NCBI GenBank assembly: GCA_018873245.2
Contig: JAEMBT020000006.1
Coordinates: 1,615,855-1,679,854, forward strand
Length of the DNA stretch: 64,000 bases
Direction: 5' to 3'
Source of the DNA: Archegozetes longisetosus
Taxonomy: Eukaryota > Arthropoda > Arachnida > Sarcoptiformes > Trhypochthoniidae
Shown: one piece after another, positions 23,836 to 36,153 of the stretch
Numbering within the stretch: the first letter of the stretch is position 1
How the letters are laid out: every line of letters starts with the position of its first letter
Notes under the pieces: model-generated
Seen by the model: the letters and a program-made list of their open reading frames with translations, nothing else
Told to the model about the DNA's origin: nothing
The model's database searches: none
Position numbers and translations under genes: made by a program

Positions 23836-25177
23836 ATGAAAGTATTCTTATTCATTCTGGTGCTGGCGGTGTTGGACAAGCGGCGATTACAGTTTGTCAC
23901 TATTATAATTGCAACATTTTTGTAACAGTTGGCAACGAAAAAAAGAAACGATTTCTAATAGAAGAATACAATATACCTGAAGATCATATATTCAGTTCAC
24001 GCGATATTCAATTTGAGAATCAAATTATGTCAATGACTTCAGGAAAGGGGGTAGATTTAGTGCTCAATTCTTTGTCTGAAGAAAAACTACAGGCAAGTTT
24101 TCGGTGCGTTGCTGTCAACGGAAGATTTGTTGAAATTGGAAAATTTGATATGCAGATGAATAACAAATTAGGAATGTCTGTATTCTTAAGGAATATATCC
24201 TTCATTTCTGTTAATATATTAAATCTTTGGTATTTGATTCTGGACAGACTAAAAATGTTTTTCGATTGGCTTCATGAGAATTCCAGAAATGGTTGTGTAA
24301 AACCTGTGAAACCCATAAATATTTTTGGACCAACAGAAGTCGATCAAGTCTTAGGTATATGTTAACTGGAAAACACATGGGCAAAATCGTGATCAAAATT
24401 AGAGAAGAAGAACAAGTTAGAACACCATCACTTCAATTCAGTCCTACAGCCAAACTAAATGCTATTCTAAAGACATTCTTCAATCCACAAAAAGTTTATA
24501 TCATTACTGGAGGATTGGGTGGCATGGGACTTGAGTTGGCTCAATGGATGATTTTTCATGGTGCCAGAAACATTTTTTTGACCTCAAGGGTTGGAATCAG
24601 ATCTAATTATCAGAAATTTTTTATCAAAAGAATAGAAGAGGTCGGAACAATGAATGGAATGTTAAAAACAGAAATCATAGTTTCTACACATGACTCAACT
24701 ACCGAACAAGGTTCAAAACTTCTTCTCGAACAAGCCAGTGGTTTGGGAACAATTGGTGGTATTTTCCATTTAGCTGTAGTACTGAATGACGCTTTCTATG
24801 AAAACCTAACAACAGAAACATTTGCACAGACCTGTGAATCAAAAATCAATACTTTTGCTAATTTGGATAAATTGACGCGCAATTTATATCCACACATAGA
24901 CTATTTTGTTGGTTTTTCATCTGTGAGCTGTGGTCGTGGAAATGCTGGACACATAAACTATGGATATGCCAACTCTGTTATGGAGCGTATTTGTGAAATG
25001 AGAAGAAAAGACGGATTGCATGGTTTGGCCATACAATGGGGACCAATCGATGACGTCGGAATACTGGCGGATAGAGAAGTCTCATCAATGGTTGGTATTG
25101 TGAAACAACGAATTCTATCTTGCTTGGATGTTATGGATAAGTTTCTTGAATCTCCACATTCAATACTTTCCAGTATA
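23836..25177 (+). pseudogene. Copy A exon 12: enoyl reductase NADPH lobe and ketoreductase
   Basis: The exon begins with the ER nucleotide loop HSGAGGVGQAA, then GKGVDLVLNSLSEEKLQAS and GRFVEIGKFD. A one-base loss near 24350 breaks the frame at VDQ. The next frame (from 24345) carries RYMLTGKHMGKIV, the ketoreductase loop [14 protein letters not shown], and the catalytic FSSV...NYGYANS (Ser, Tyr, Asn positions). The exon ends at AGTATA/GTAAGT. Confidence 0.85.
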
Positions 25178-25317
25178 GTAAGTAAAGTAGCAGATTCTCA
25201 GTTTTAAAGTTTAATTATTGTTTGTAATTAAGTAAAATAAGAAAATGATTTCTAAACAACTCGATAAATGCATCGACTGCTAAGCGAACCTTAGATATGA
25301 ACATATTGGCCTCTACT

Positions 25318-25747
25318 AGACCTTTTAAGTTCTAAATTTTTTGATTAATTTTGGTTTTAGTTAAAGGTATTTATCAAGATATAATTCATTTTAGTTAAAA
25401 TTTAAGTTTTTAAGTTTTAATCAATTTATTAAACACTATAAATTGCTGAGATGTTTATTATAAATAAACGTTAATTTTCTGTCATTTGATTGTAAAAGCA
25501 TAAGATCGGAATTATAAGATTGAGTGTTCAATTTTAATCCAATTAATGGAATGTGTTCCCTGTAATCTGTTCCTGGAAATGTTTTTGAGAAACCTTGTAA
25601 TCTTCCCTTGCAAAAGCAGGTTTAAAAACTGAAATAATTTAAGTTTTTCATCTTTATTTTAGTTTTCTTTAATTTTAGTTAAAGTTAACTTTAACTAAAA
25701 AGAGATTGAAGTTAACTAAAATTTTATAGTTAACTTTAAAAGGTTTA
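25318..25747. mobile_element. 430-bp MITE in intron 12 of copy A
   Basis: The segment is absent from unit B, where TTGGCTTCTATTC runs straight through (about 53865). The termini are inverted (AGACCTTTTAAG and complement of AAACCTTTTAAAG), and the flanks GCCTCTACT/GCTTCTACT look like an 8-9 bp target duplication with one mismatch. The interior holds repeated AGTTAACTTTAACTAAA-type motifs and no coding pattern. Confidence 0.62.
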
Positions 25748-26185
25748 GCTTCTACTCATTTTATAATCAATTAAAAGTTTTACAAAAATAGCTTTTAACC
25801 CATTTCGATGAGAATGAATCAAATGGACCCAATTACTTATCTTTTTTCTCAGAAGTATGCTCTAAATTATTGTTCGTTGCATCCATAGCTAATACAAAAA
25901 CTCCATCTTTTTCAGCTAATATGAAAACTTCATTCTTTATCTTTAACTCTATATAAAGAATAATTTACAAACATGAATTGTGCAACAAAAACGTTATCAA
26001 CTCTCAAAATCCTCGTATTTTAAATATAGAGCTTATATGTTGACGAAAATTAATTCAACTTTTAAAATAATTTTCGATTAGTTCTCATTTTTAGCATCAA
26101 TGATGAACATGAAAATTAAAGTAAACAACACTCACAAGTAATAAGACAATTTATTCATCTATTGATTTAACTTATTTCTAATCAG

Positions 26186-27504
26186 GTAATATGTGATAGA
26201 GAAACAACAGCTTGTTCTTTGGAAGAGAGACTTGTTAACCAATTATGGTCCGATTTGGGTGTCGACCCAAAGACTTTGCCAAACTACACAACTCTAGGAG
26301 AGTTAGGGATCGAATCTTTGTTAGCGGTTGAGTTACAGCAAAACTTAGAATGTGAATACGGGATTAAACTGACTCTGAATCAGATAAAGAAAATAACCGT
26401 AAAACAGATGAATGATTTTCGGTCTAGAAACATAGAGAAAATCAATATGATCGCAAAGGATTTCAAGACAGCAAAAGTAAAATTGGCTAAATTCATAATA
26501 CCTTCAGAAACACACACCAAACTGAATAATGCACAAAACGGAAGTCCGATCTATATTTTGCCTCCAGTCGAAGGAATATTCTCTTCTTTTGAACAGTTGG
26601 CGAAAAAAATTAATAGACCCGTAATTGGTCTCAATTGTACACGAGATATGGATGGTTTGAAAAATATGAAACAAGTCAGTGTTTATTTTATGGATTTGCT
26701 TAAAAAGCTATGACCAAATGGTAACTATGATATCATTGGACATTCTTTTGGTGCTTTGATAACAACAAAAATCTTAAAGAAAGCACCGATTGGCAGGGCA
26801 GTGGTCATTGATTTGATATCAAATTCATCTATCAATAAGGACTCTATAACCGATGAAGAATTGTTTGAGTACATACAGAATTTCGTTCAACATATCATTC
26901 CCGAAAGTTTCAGAGATCGATTCGTTAGAGATCTGAGTGAAATCAAAACTGTTGACGAGAAAATAAAAAAAGCTGTAATCGAGATGCAGAAATTTGGTGG
27001 CAAGGATTTGGATGGAGGAGATATGAAAGAAATTCTCAAGAACAGTCTTGAAAGGGGAAAATTGGTTTACAATTATAGAGTTAAAATTCAGAAAAATTTC
27101 AATCAGTTTAAGAACTACATGAAGAAGCGCACAAAAATTACCGGAAAGCTATTGATTATTAAACCAAGCAAAGGATCGAATGATTGTGATTCAAACATTA
27201 TCGACAGAATCAACAAATCGTATAATTTGCAAAAAATGGTATGAAAATACAGTAACAACTCCATATAGTGAACCTCCTCCTAGTAAATCATCGTTATATT
27301 AAATGTTAATTGTCGGTTACTCGCTATATCAAGTTATTACTGTAGTTTGAAAAATTACTTTAAAATAAGTCACTGATCTTTTACAATTGATTTTAGGACT
27401 TGGATAAAAATTTGAGGATAGAAGTAATGAACGTAAGCTCGGATGAAGTATTATTCAATAATATTGATAAACTCGCTGAACTTATTAATCAATACTTACC
27501 ATGA
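26186..27504 (+). pseudogene. Copy A exons 13-14: acyl carrier protein and thioesterase
   Basis: Exon 13 (26186-27238) encodes the ACP with GELGIESLLAVELQQN, where the Ser is the phosphopantetheine site. The thioesterase follows, with YILPPVEGIFSSFEQLA and the nucleophile elbow GHSFGA. A TGA at 26711, TCA in copy B, lies just before the elbow. Exon 14 (27397-27504) supplies the last 35 residues and a TGA stop. An AATAAA at 27736 is a possible poly(A) signal. Confidence 0.85.
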
Positions 27505-27863
27505 AATCTGGAATCACGAAAAATATAATCTTTAATAGATTTGATTTTCAATCAACATACGTTATTTGAGTTGATCTTAAAATTACAATAATTATGTATT
27601 AATCAATACAAACTGCATTGGGAATGGTATTAAGGGATAATATATTATGAATATTTTTGTAACAATATCAATCAAAAGATTACAATATGAAAGAATTTTT
27701 AGAAAACTATATGAAACTTCTTATAGATTTATTATAATAAAAGTTATATTTAAAAAGAATAAATCTTAATCAACTAAATAAAATCTAAATAATTTTTTAT
27801 TTAAATGAGAATGTGAACAATTTTTTCATTTAAATATTAGTTCAAGTGATCAAAATTTTTAAG

Positions 27864-28535
27864 TTATCCAGAATAATTGTTTATTGTGTTGATTATCTGA
27901 ATGAAAAGTTGTTTAGCCTGTTGTGGTATTAAAGGCTTGACAATTGCAGGTATAACTTCTAATAAATTTTCAAAATCTTTGTCTGACTCAATGATATTTT
28001 CTCAATAGATTTCTTTGAAAGCATTAATAGTTTGCATATCAATTGGTAAACTATGCCCTTTACCGCCAAAACAATTGGGTTTAGTAAAAGGATCTCAGGT
28101 TTAGCAAAAACGCCTTCATTCTCCGCTTTCTAATCGAATGTAGATTCCAATTTGTAAATGTTCAAGTCTTCTTGGAACGGATCTATTAAACAACACTTGA
28201 TATAATCAATATGAATATGATTAGAATTATCAAATGCTTGTCCATCTATCATATCCTTAAATAAATTCACACAAAATCGCGCAGAACCTTTTCTAACGTG
28301 AACCTAGAATCTTTCTATTCTTTGATTTGATGTACTTTTGCTGCACATAAAACCTTTTTCTTCTCCTAAACTATCAAAACGATACTTACGTAATAACAGT
28401 TGAATACCACTGATCAAAGAATTTTCTGTTCCGCGATCTGCTCTAACAATTTTAAGTATCACATTTTCATCAACAAGAGAACTGTGATAAAAATTAGCGA
28501 TGACTTGAGGATTTTTATAAGAGAAGCAAACCTAT
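27864..28535 (-). pseudogene. Integrase-core domain gene relic (unit A)
   Basis: Read on the minus strand with frameshifts: NPQVIANFY, VRADRGTENSLISGIQ, GKSTSNQRIERF-like SKSTSNQRIERF, CVNLFKDMIDGQ and IDYIKCCLIDPFQEDLN. These blocks match the animal family of integrase-core-domain proteins (transposon-derived, RNase H-like DDE fold) that read R-x-D-x-GTEN, STSNQRIE and F-L-Q-EL. Several stops show it is dead. It lies downstream of the synthase and faces it, and it was duplicated with it (see 57503-58110). Confidence 0.72.
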
Positions 28536-29007
28536 TGTTTAAAATATTACGTTTATAGGTTAATAATAAGTTTTTGCACATTTTACTGGGTAGAATTTTC
28601 AAGACATTTTAGATTTTACTTTTAGAAAAATAAATTGGTTGATAAACTATTCATGACTCAGAATTACTATCAAATATAATGTTAAGTATCTGAATATTAT
28701 AGATTAACAAATCGTATCATTTTTTAAAAAATTCACTCAATCAATTACAATCTTTTAATAAATAGTAAAAGATCACTACCAGTTTTAGTATTTATGATTT
28801 GAAGGTAAAAACTTCCATATTATGGCTTGTATTCAATTTTAGCGCTTTTAATTTAAAATATAGTATTTATTATAAATTACAGAAGTTTATATAAATTTTT
28901 TTGATTCATAATCATTTGAGTTAAAAATGACTCATTTAGTACTTCCTTTAGAGTATCATTCATAATTTATTTCTGTAAAGTTTTAAAGTAAAATATTGGT
29001 TAATAAA
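28536..29007. other. Non-coding right end of unit A
   Basis: AT-rich and conserved in unit B (58111-58588). Nothing recognisable. Confidence 0.4.
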
Positions 29008-32000
29008 ACTATTTCTAACTTACTCTGAGCCAAATGACACATCTGCTAAAGCCGTCAACACATTTATGAAATGGAAATCCATATAGTTTCAACTTATCTT
29101 AACCATCTAAATGCTAAATATGATCAGGTCAGGAAGACAACTATGTTTAAATAAATACTTTATTCTCTGAAAAATATTTTCTTATTTAAAGTGGAAAAAA
29201 AGTCAAAAGTGGAAAGTGGAAAGTTACAATGGATTAGGGCCACCATGCTATTCATATTGATATTCTCTACAATGAATATATAGCATCAATATGTAAATTC
29301 GAACCAATTATAAACCTAGAAAGTTATATTGAGAAAAATTGATGAATGAATATCGAAATATCAAATATATAGAATTATTAGCTTGTTTTCCCGACATCTA
29401 ATACTTCATGAACATTCAATAAGAATCAAAATCTATCATTTAGGTATTACAGTCACTGAATCCAAGCTTCCTTTCAGAAACTCATTAAAACCAAATATGA
29501 TTTTTCAACAGGGTGAAAAACAAATTCTGAAAACAGATTTTTTATTCCCCAAACTCTCCCAGTTCCCAATAAGGATTCGTCAGCTCAAATAGTTATTTAT
29601 CTCTGAATTGAGAATTGACTTAAATTACTGTATGTAATGAACGTTAGTATGGTCAGCATTTCTCTATTGAAACAGTTTTTGAATTACTACAACTTTAGCA
29701 TGTCCAGCGATCAATATTTTTTATATTATACACTATTTCGAATATGATATAATATGGTACTGATGCCATAAAGATATTTCTTTAATGGGTCTCTTAATAG
29801 TTAAAGGCTATCCCACAAGAATTAATTGTATTAGTAAACAGGTAAAATACACTGTGATAAGCAAATGAAAATCTTCTTGAATTAATGCATACATTTCAAA
29901 ATGTTAAGTTGTATTAACGGCCAAATCAATTTGATGAATAAAGAGAATCAAAATGATAAAATTTTGATTTGGTGAATATCTATACTAAAAGATAACCTTA
30001 AAAATAAGTACTTTTGAATTGAATTAAAAGACTTGCCTCTACAAATAGCAAATCCATACATTGCATCCGAAAAGCATTTACATAAACAAGATCAAAAAGT
30101 TATAAATAAACTCTAATAATTTTATTACAGTTTGCCATTTTGTTACTATATTGAAAGCTAACTAAAATTTTTACTAAGGTATTTTAACTAAAATCCTTTT
30201 AATATGAAATTGGAGCACAAATTTCACTGCTCTGTACTGTATTTGATTGTAAAGTTTAAGTGTATGCCGATTTCGATATCAGCATAATTTTGTGCCAATG
30301 GCCTATTCCTCAAAACTATTAATTTGTTTGATCTAGTTCTGCAGAACTAAATGCTCAATCCAGTATTAATTGTTGTGATGGAATCTTGGAAAAGCTTGGA
30401 TTCTTGACTGAATAATAATTTTTCTTAAAAAAATATTCTTTGAAATTCCACGAAAGTTTTTGACAAGACGCAACTTTAACAGAAAAAGTATTATACTGAT
30501 AATAGTGGACAATTTTTTCAAAAGTTTTCATCAATTAAAAAATATTTAAAACTAATGACTACCTAATAAGTCATTTCTATTACTTATGAGTGCATTGTTA
30601 TGAGTGTTTCTATTATGCATTGTTTCACTTAAAAATGATTTATTGGTTAATCATTAGTCATCAATCAATTTTAAAGTGATAGTCACATTTGATAAAGTTA
30701 CCTAAGAAAGCAATGATCTTGATCATCATCTTAGTACTGATTTATAATTTATTTGATTACAAAGTTTCAATAAACCGAGTTCTAATATTCGCAAAATCTT
30801 GTGCCTATGACCTTTTACCACCTCAGATTTATCAGTTTATTTTGTTCAATTCCACAAACTTTAGTTTTATTCAAATATTAATTATTTCTGTTGATCTCAT
30901 TTGAAGTAATATTTTAATAAACGATACTCAAATCAGATGTAAGTACCATCTAACTGTAAATGTGTATTTGTAAATTATAAAGCGTTGCACAATAGTTAAT
31001 AAAATTTAGGGCTAGGCAACTCATGCTGACGTATGTTAAGTATATTGATATTAATCAATAAGTGCATTCTTAATAGCTAGTGATAAGTCAGCTTCTCAAT
31101 CGTAGATTTTGAGTCATGTTAATGAAAAAGATTTGATTTTTCGTATGACGGATACTGATTGTTTTGCAATCACTAACTTATTATTTCAATTTACGCCTGG
31201 TAACTCGCAATATCTATTATACATCCCAGTGCATAAGTCACTAAGAATTGTGATTGGGCAAGTTTTTCCACTTGTTCGGCAATGAAAATAGCTTGAAATC
31301 AATATTTTTTAAATGATACATAAGCTTTTAATTCGATTCAAAGTTTTCGAATTAATAAATGGTGGGAAAGCGTTCGAGCAGTTCTCTTAAAAGTTGTTTC
31401 ATTAGAATCAAAAGATGAAATCAGTTATTGGCAATGTTCTAAATTAAAGTATAAGAACGACATTTATAATCAGTGACCGGGCCCAATATATTCCTGAGAC
31501 CGCTATCGTATTCTTCATTAGAGATCCTTAAAAAAATTCCGTCGCGAATACTTCTGATGAAACACTTGACAAACTCATGAAAATGCCTGTTCAGTTGTGA
31601 AATAAACAAATTTTATACCAATAAAAACTAAGAACTATGATATTATTGTCTTTCATTTTTGCCACCTAATGAAAACGTGCTACCACAGAATTCATACGCT
31701 TATCAAGATTTTATTTGACTGAATTAAAGCATTTACACTGTACTATCACCTCCAAAATTCTCTTTTAAGCTCCGCCAAAAATGAATGGAAAGAGATATTG
31801 AAATAAAAATTTAACTTATAACTTTAAAAGTTTATAGTAACGATAACATGCATTCATAAAATAGTATTTTGTGATAGTGAGTTTACAGCATTTCCTCAAA
31901 ATTCTGACTATAATTTTTGGCGAAATTCGAATTTTTACACAGACTTTTGGAGGTGATGGTACGTCTATACATATATGCGTGAGTGTTTTTCGCGTTATCA

Positions 32001-32773
32001 CGTGCACTTTGGAAAAATTTAATGAAATTATTCATCACTATAAGAGTAAAATGCCGGTCATATCTTCCTAAACAACGTGTTGCGTAATCTTTTATGTATT
32101 TATCATTTGCAGTTATACTCTTATTTTAAAAATCTCTAATCCTATGAGAATAATTACTAGCAATAAGCGGCAAGTCTTTCTTCAGCATTAGAAAAGCCAT
32201 TTGAAAAGCCAGTTATGAAAATATTTAGATAACGTGTCTCAACGTTGTTATAGTAACATCTATATCGTTTTTTCGCACAATCTATTTTGGATGGAAGACC
32301 AACAAGATCAACAGAATAAATGCTTGTAACTTCATAAACAATAATTTCGCAAAAATCAGAAAAGTTTCTTCGAATTTTTCTTAAAGATTTACTAATTAAC
32401 CAGTCATTTAAAAAATCTTCTGTAAAACTGAAAAATTCAGCTTCAAAAAATTGAAAAGAATATCAAGCACTTCTCTAAAATCTGAATCAAGATTTTCCAT
32501 TTAATAATTTGTTCTATGTGGAAAACATTTAAAGCATTTATCACTGAGATTGAAATAACCAACTACTCTCTGATAAAACTTGAATGAATCCTTTTTTATC
32601 ATTCAAGTGAAAAATCTTGAATGAATGTTTTCGCAAGTTTTAGCGGAATTCTAGAATTGAATCCACTAATAAGACTCATTTATTTTTAAGTCAAGTTTAA
32701 TCTTTATTTAGTTCGAGAAAAAGTAAGTCAATTGCCTGATCTAACACTTAATATAGAAAGTGCCAAAATATAC
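29008..32773. other. Spacer between the duplication units, no gene recognised
   Basis: About 3.8 kb of AT-rich DNA without a partner in the window. Short open frames occur on both strands (for example 30689-30904 and the overlapping opposite-strand pair at 31816-32071), but none has motifs, splice context or composition that would support a gene. Confidence 0.4.
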
Positions 32774-32828
32774 ACACATTTGCGTCGCTTTTCGTCACAC
32801 ATTTGCGTCACTTTTCGTCACACATTTT
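32774..32828. repeat. Short tandem repeat, 23-bp unit
   Basis: The unit ACACATTTGCGTC(G/A)CTTTTCGTC is present twice plus a partial third copy. It stands out because it is richer in CG dinucleotides than the surroundings. Function unknown. Confidence 0.7.
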
Positions 32829-33078
32829 TTTAAGATTGCGTCTCATTATACTCCATGTCATGCTGCATGCTCTGATATATTTATCCTTCAAAGCTGTCGA
32901 AAAAATTCTTTCTTGTTTTTCTTATACATGTATAATTGACATAACTTGTACGCTTTTATTCAGTTAGAAATCTCTTTGCTCTCAAGTTTGACTTCATTTT
33001 AACAGTTTCGTGCATTTTTCTTTGAGAAATTAATTTCTGGTTGTTGTGTAAAAGTTTTCTCACATTAGTTTCAAAATT

Positions 33079-33402
33079 ATGGCCACTTATGAGAGACAAA
33101 GAGCTAGAAATGCATACAAAAAACAAGTCGAATATTTTAAAAATGAAATGAAACACGAATTGAGGAATTATCCAAACATTGATTTTAACGCGAAAATGAA
33201 TATTAAATTCAAAGCTATGGGTTTGAAACGTGAATGTCTTGATAATTATCGCAACGATCTAAAAGGCATAGAATACGACACAAGACTTCATGAATTCACG
33301 GACATGTGGAAAATTCATACGTACAGCCCGATCAAGACTAAAAATGTTCAAAGTTTTATCACGCTCAAAATTTTCAATAGTAATTGGTCAAGAACATCAT
33401 AA
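33079..33402 (+). CDS. Hypothetical basic protein, 107 residues
   Basis: A single open frame starting at an ATG with a good context (A at -3, G at +4) and ending TAA. The first two thirds are strongly charged and helical in character: MATYERQRARNAYKKQVEYF, then KAMGLKRECLDNY and YDTRLHEF. The spacing of aromatic, Lys and Leu residues faintly recalls an HMG-box or similar three-helix DNA-binding fold, but I cannot claim membership. The C-terminal 30 residues look less ordered. No signal peptide or membrane segment. It could also be an exon of a longer gene or the remains of a mobile element. Confidence 0.4.
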   Translation: MATYERQRARNAYKKQVEYFKNEMKHELRNYPNIDFNAKMNIKFKAMGLKRECLDNYRNDLKGIEYDTRLHEFTDMWKIHTYSPIKTKNVQSFITLKIFNSNWSRTS

Positions 33403-33531
33403 CTGCAATTTGATTTTGTAGGAAGAGTGGGCTAACATTATTTGCTTAGTTCGATAGGTCAGAGTTAGAATCACATTTCAATCTTTGATGAAAAAATAAA
33501 TTCAAGCTTTTCTCTTCAAAATAGTATAAGT

Positions 33532-34291
33532 AGGCTGACCACCTCTGTTCAGACCACTTGCGTGAGATTTTGATACATAGGAGGGAGTAAGCGATTTTTT
33601 CAGTGAAATTCCAGAGATCAATCAATTTTACACTTAAGTTAAAAACTTTTCTGCTTAGAATTACATCAATAATTAGCGAATAATTAACTGTATTTAAAAG
33701 TCTATTTTTTATTAGATTTTGCAGCTTTTAATGTCGCCTCATTCTTCGAAACGTGATCAGCAAACTTATCGCGTGACATTTGAAAGTTAGACTTTATACA
33801 GATCTCTGTTCTAGTCAAATCGATATTCATTAAAATTCTCATCATTCCAATTTCTTCATTTAAATATACAATCCATACAGAGCTGACAATAATTGTGAGA
33901 TAATACGTTTTAAACTCATTTAAATTGACTTATGATTAGTTTTATTTGAATTTGTCTCTCCTTTATTTGAGGTATTTTCCTTGTAATTACAACTTTATAT
34001 CTATTGAACTTTTACGCATACATTTTTGAAGCAAAGGCTCATGTTCTCTAACTTTTGATAGCCTTAAAAATAACATAATAGTATTTGGTTTTACAGTTTA
34101 GTATCGCTTATATTTTAAAATTTTTCATGTCATTCGATGATATGAATCGAAATTATTAGTTTGGAAATTGGTTTCTAATATATATTTAAAAATTTCAATA
34201 AATTTTCTAAATGCGTGAGACTCGCCTCACGCAAGTAATCGATGGGGTAGACGTGAGTCAGACCCCGCGATGCGTGAGAGGTGGTCAGCCT
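33532..34291. mobile_element. DNA element with perfect 15-bp terminal inverted repeats
   Basis: AGGCTGACCACCTCT at 33532-33546 is the exact complement of 34277-34291. Just inside the right end, GCGTGAGACTCGCCTCACGC forms a second local palindrome. The 760-bp body is AT-rich without a transposase, so the element is non-autonomous. I could not fix a target duplication. Confidence 0.65.
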
Positions 34292-35082
34292 GGTTATCTA
34301 GCAAGAAATACGTTTCCAACAAGATAAACTTCTAATTGTGATGTAAAATCTAGTAAAAGACAAATTTTAAATGCAATTATAGAAAATTTCAGACAAATAA
34401 TGAATTTTTAAACCTTCTTACAAAATATTGTGATTATTGATGATTGAGATTTCAGTCAGGGTAAACTTTTATCTCAATATAATTTGCTATTGAAATCAAG
34501 TTATTAAAATATTTAAATGATGTAAATTGAACTTTACATCAACAGCTTATATTAGAAACTAACATTTTTACTATAACTGTAATATGTTTAATAACAAGCT
34601 ATTAATCGCAAATTAAATAAATTTATAGTCTTTACTAAGTTTCAAAAAATTGTTTTCATCAAATCTGTAAGGGAGGGCTTATATTATTTTAATATCGCAT
34701 CTTACAAACAATTTCAAAAAATAAAATGTAGAAGGTGAAAAGTAAATAGTCATGAAGAATTTGGGCCATCATAGGAAATAATACTATTTTGGAAGAAAGC
34801 TTAAAACGTCAAATGTTTGCTTTCAGGTGTTTTTCGGAATATTAAAATAATGAGGCTTGTGGCATTTAGGTGGAAATTAGCAGCACTGAACTTGCAGACT
34901 AAGCATTCATTTAACAATAATCGGAAAACAAATGTCGCCTCTTTCTGTCAGTTATCTCGAAACTATAAATAATTAGATACAAGTTAAATGCAAATAAATA
35001 AGAATTTGTGGACAATCTTGCTAAAAATATTGATATACCATTATACCATATCAATAATGAGAAAAATAATATATTTTTATTA
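34292..35082. other. No gene recognised
   Basis: AT-rich spacer up to the left edge of duplication unit B. Nothing recognisable. Confidence 0.4.
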
Positions 35083-35669
35083 ACGATTGTATTGCTTTTA
35101 ATATTTATGTTTATCAAATCGCTCTTTTTTTTAAAAGAACTAAATCTTCCTTATTGGAACATCTTATAACTCAACTCTACTTTCAGAGTCGCCCCCATTT
35201 CCCTAACATTACTTGATTAGATTTATCCCTGGAGCTTCGTATAATATTACTAAGTCAAATTTTGTCGTTCATCATTTTTGTCGATTTATTTTATTAATTT
35301 AACTGTCAATTCCTTAGACTATTTAGCCTTTTAACTCAATTCTGTTTGTTAAGTTGAGCAATTTCTTCTATTTTTTGTTAAGTATACCTTGAACGTTTAT
35401 GTGTTCAACGTTTAAACTATTTGGCTCTCATTTCATTTTGAAGTAAACTAATAGTTTACATAAGTTATACATTGAATGTGAAGGAAATTATATCAAAATA
35501 ATGTCACATACGCTGACTATTAATCATTAGATTTTTATGATCCTCTGATACCCAATTAATCGCAAGTTTCTGCGCGCTATCGCCATTAGTTTTTGTGTGC
35601 TGTCTTCCAACTGTGTATTATATTCTTAGCTATATAACCCTGAAATTTTTTATGCCTTCTACTTTTACA

Positions 35670-35867
35670 CTACTCCTCTTTTAAATGAGCTTTACATTTA
35701 TCCCAAAATTTCTCAATAGGGTGGGCCTGAGACACATCAGGAGATGGTAGTATGTTCATAGCCTTCGTCCTCAAGGTGTAACCAGGTTCTAGCTTATCCT
35801 TATCAGTACAGTCTCCGTAAAAGTACACGACGTGTTTCGCGAGTTCATCGCGTTCAACTTTATTCAT
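35670..35867 (-). pseudogene. Tc1/mariner-family transposase C-terminal fragment
   Basis: A 65-codon open stretch ending LPSPDVSQAHPIEKFWDKCK, then HLKEE. The SPD...PIE-x-FW block is the C-terminal catalytic region (third acidic residue in PIE) of Tc1/mariner/IS630-type transposases. The N-terminal DNA-binding part is absent. Its counterpart in unit A is split by a Harbinger element. Confidence 0.68.
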
Positions 35868-36153
35868 ATTTAAACCACAATAAATTTTAATGAATTTTTG
35901 TGGGAGGGTGTAGCTAATAGTGTACTTCTAACCCCGTATTTCATTAATCCTGTGGTCGCGACAATTCAGCGTCGCACTGGATCTTTTATCGAGCATCCTT
36001 TATGAGTTCAAATAATCGAACCTAAAATAACTCGACGATCAAAATTTATCTGTATTTTATTATTATTAAGTCATTTTGTGTTGATTCATATCTTAATCTG
36101 ATAAGTGTTCTGTTTGTCTTCTCTAAATAAGTTAAAAGATATTATCCTTACAG

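Larger units (their letters stand above)
12621..27504 (+). pseudogene. FASN: Type I fatty acid synthase, copy A (pseudogene)
   Basis: An animal-type fatty acid synthase spread over 14 exons that I placed by GT-AG sites and by comparison with copy B: 12621-12777, 13350-13502, 13565-13837, 14599-14960, 15033-15290, 15793-16065, 16299-16883, 17462-18323, 19165-19961, 20140-about 20990, 21801-22055, 23836-25177, 26186-27238, 27397-27504. The domain order KS-MAT-DH-pseudoMT-ER-KR-ACP-TE is that of the cytosolic enzyme that makes long-chain fatty acids from malonyl-CoA and NADPH. Inactivating changes: stops at 13618, 16664, 16823, 20371, 20647 and 26711; frameshifts near 15256, 17510, 17600, 20867 and 24350; and loss of about 750 bp after 20990. 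The promoter and most splice sites are still present, so it may be transcribed. It is clearly dead as a protein-coding gene. Confidence 0.9.
5895..29007 (+). repeat. Segmental duplication, unit A (about 23 kb)
   Basis: This stretch aligns in the same orientation with 35083-58588. The left edge fades between 5895 and 5940 (matching 35083-35128). The right edge is at about 29007 (matching about 58588), where both copies read AAATATTGGTTAATAAA and then diverge. Gene order inside is the same in both units: mariner relic, hAT, promoter, fatty acid synthase, integrase relic. Compared with B, unit A has its own insertions (7519-8353, 11122-11693, 25318-25747) and a deletion of about 750 bp at about 20990, and it keeps about 1 kb near 6300-7400 that B has lost. 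Confidence 0.92.

Noticed and set aside
31816..32071. Opposite-strand ORF pair of 63 and 66 codons
   Set aside because: Overlapping frames of equal length without motifs; expected by chance in a low-GC sequence free of stops on both strands.
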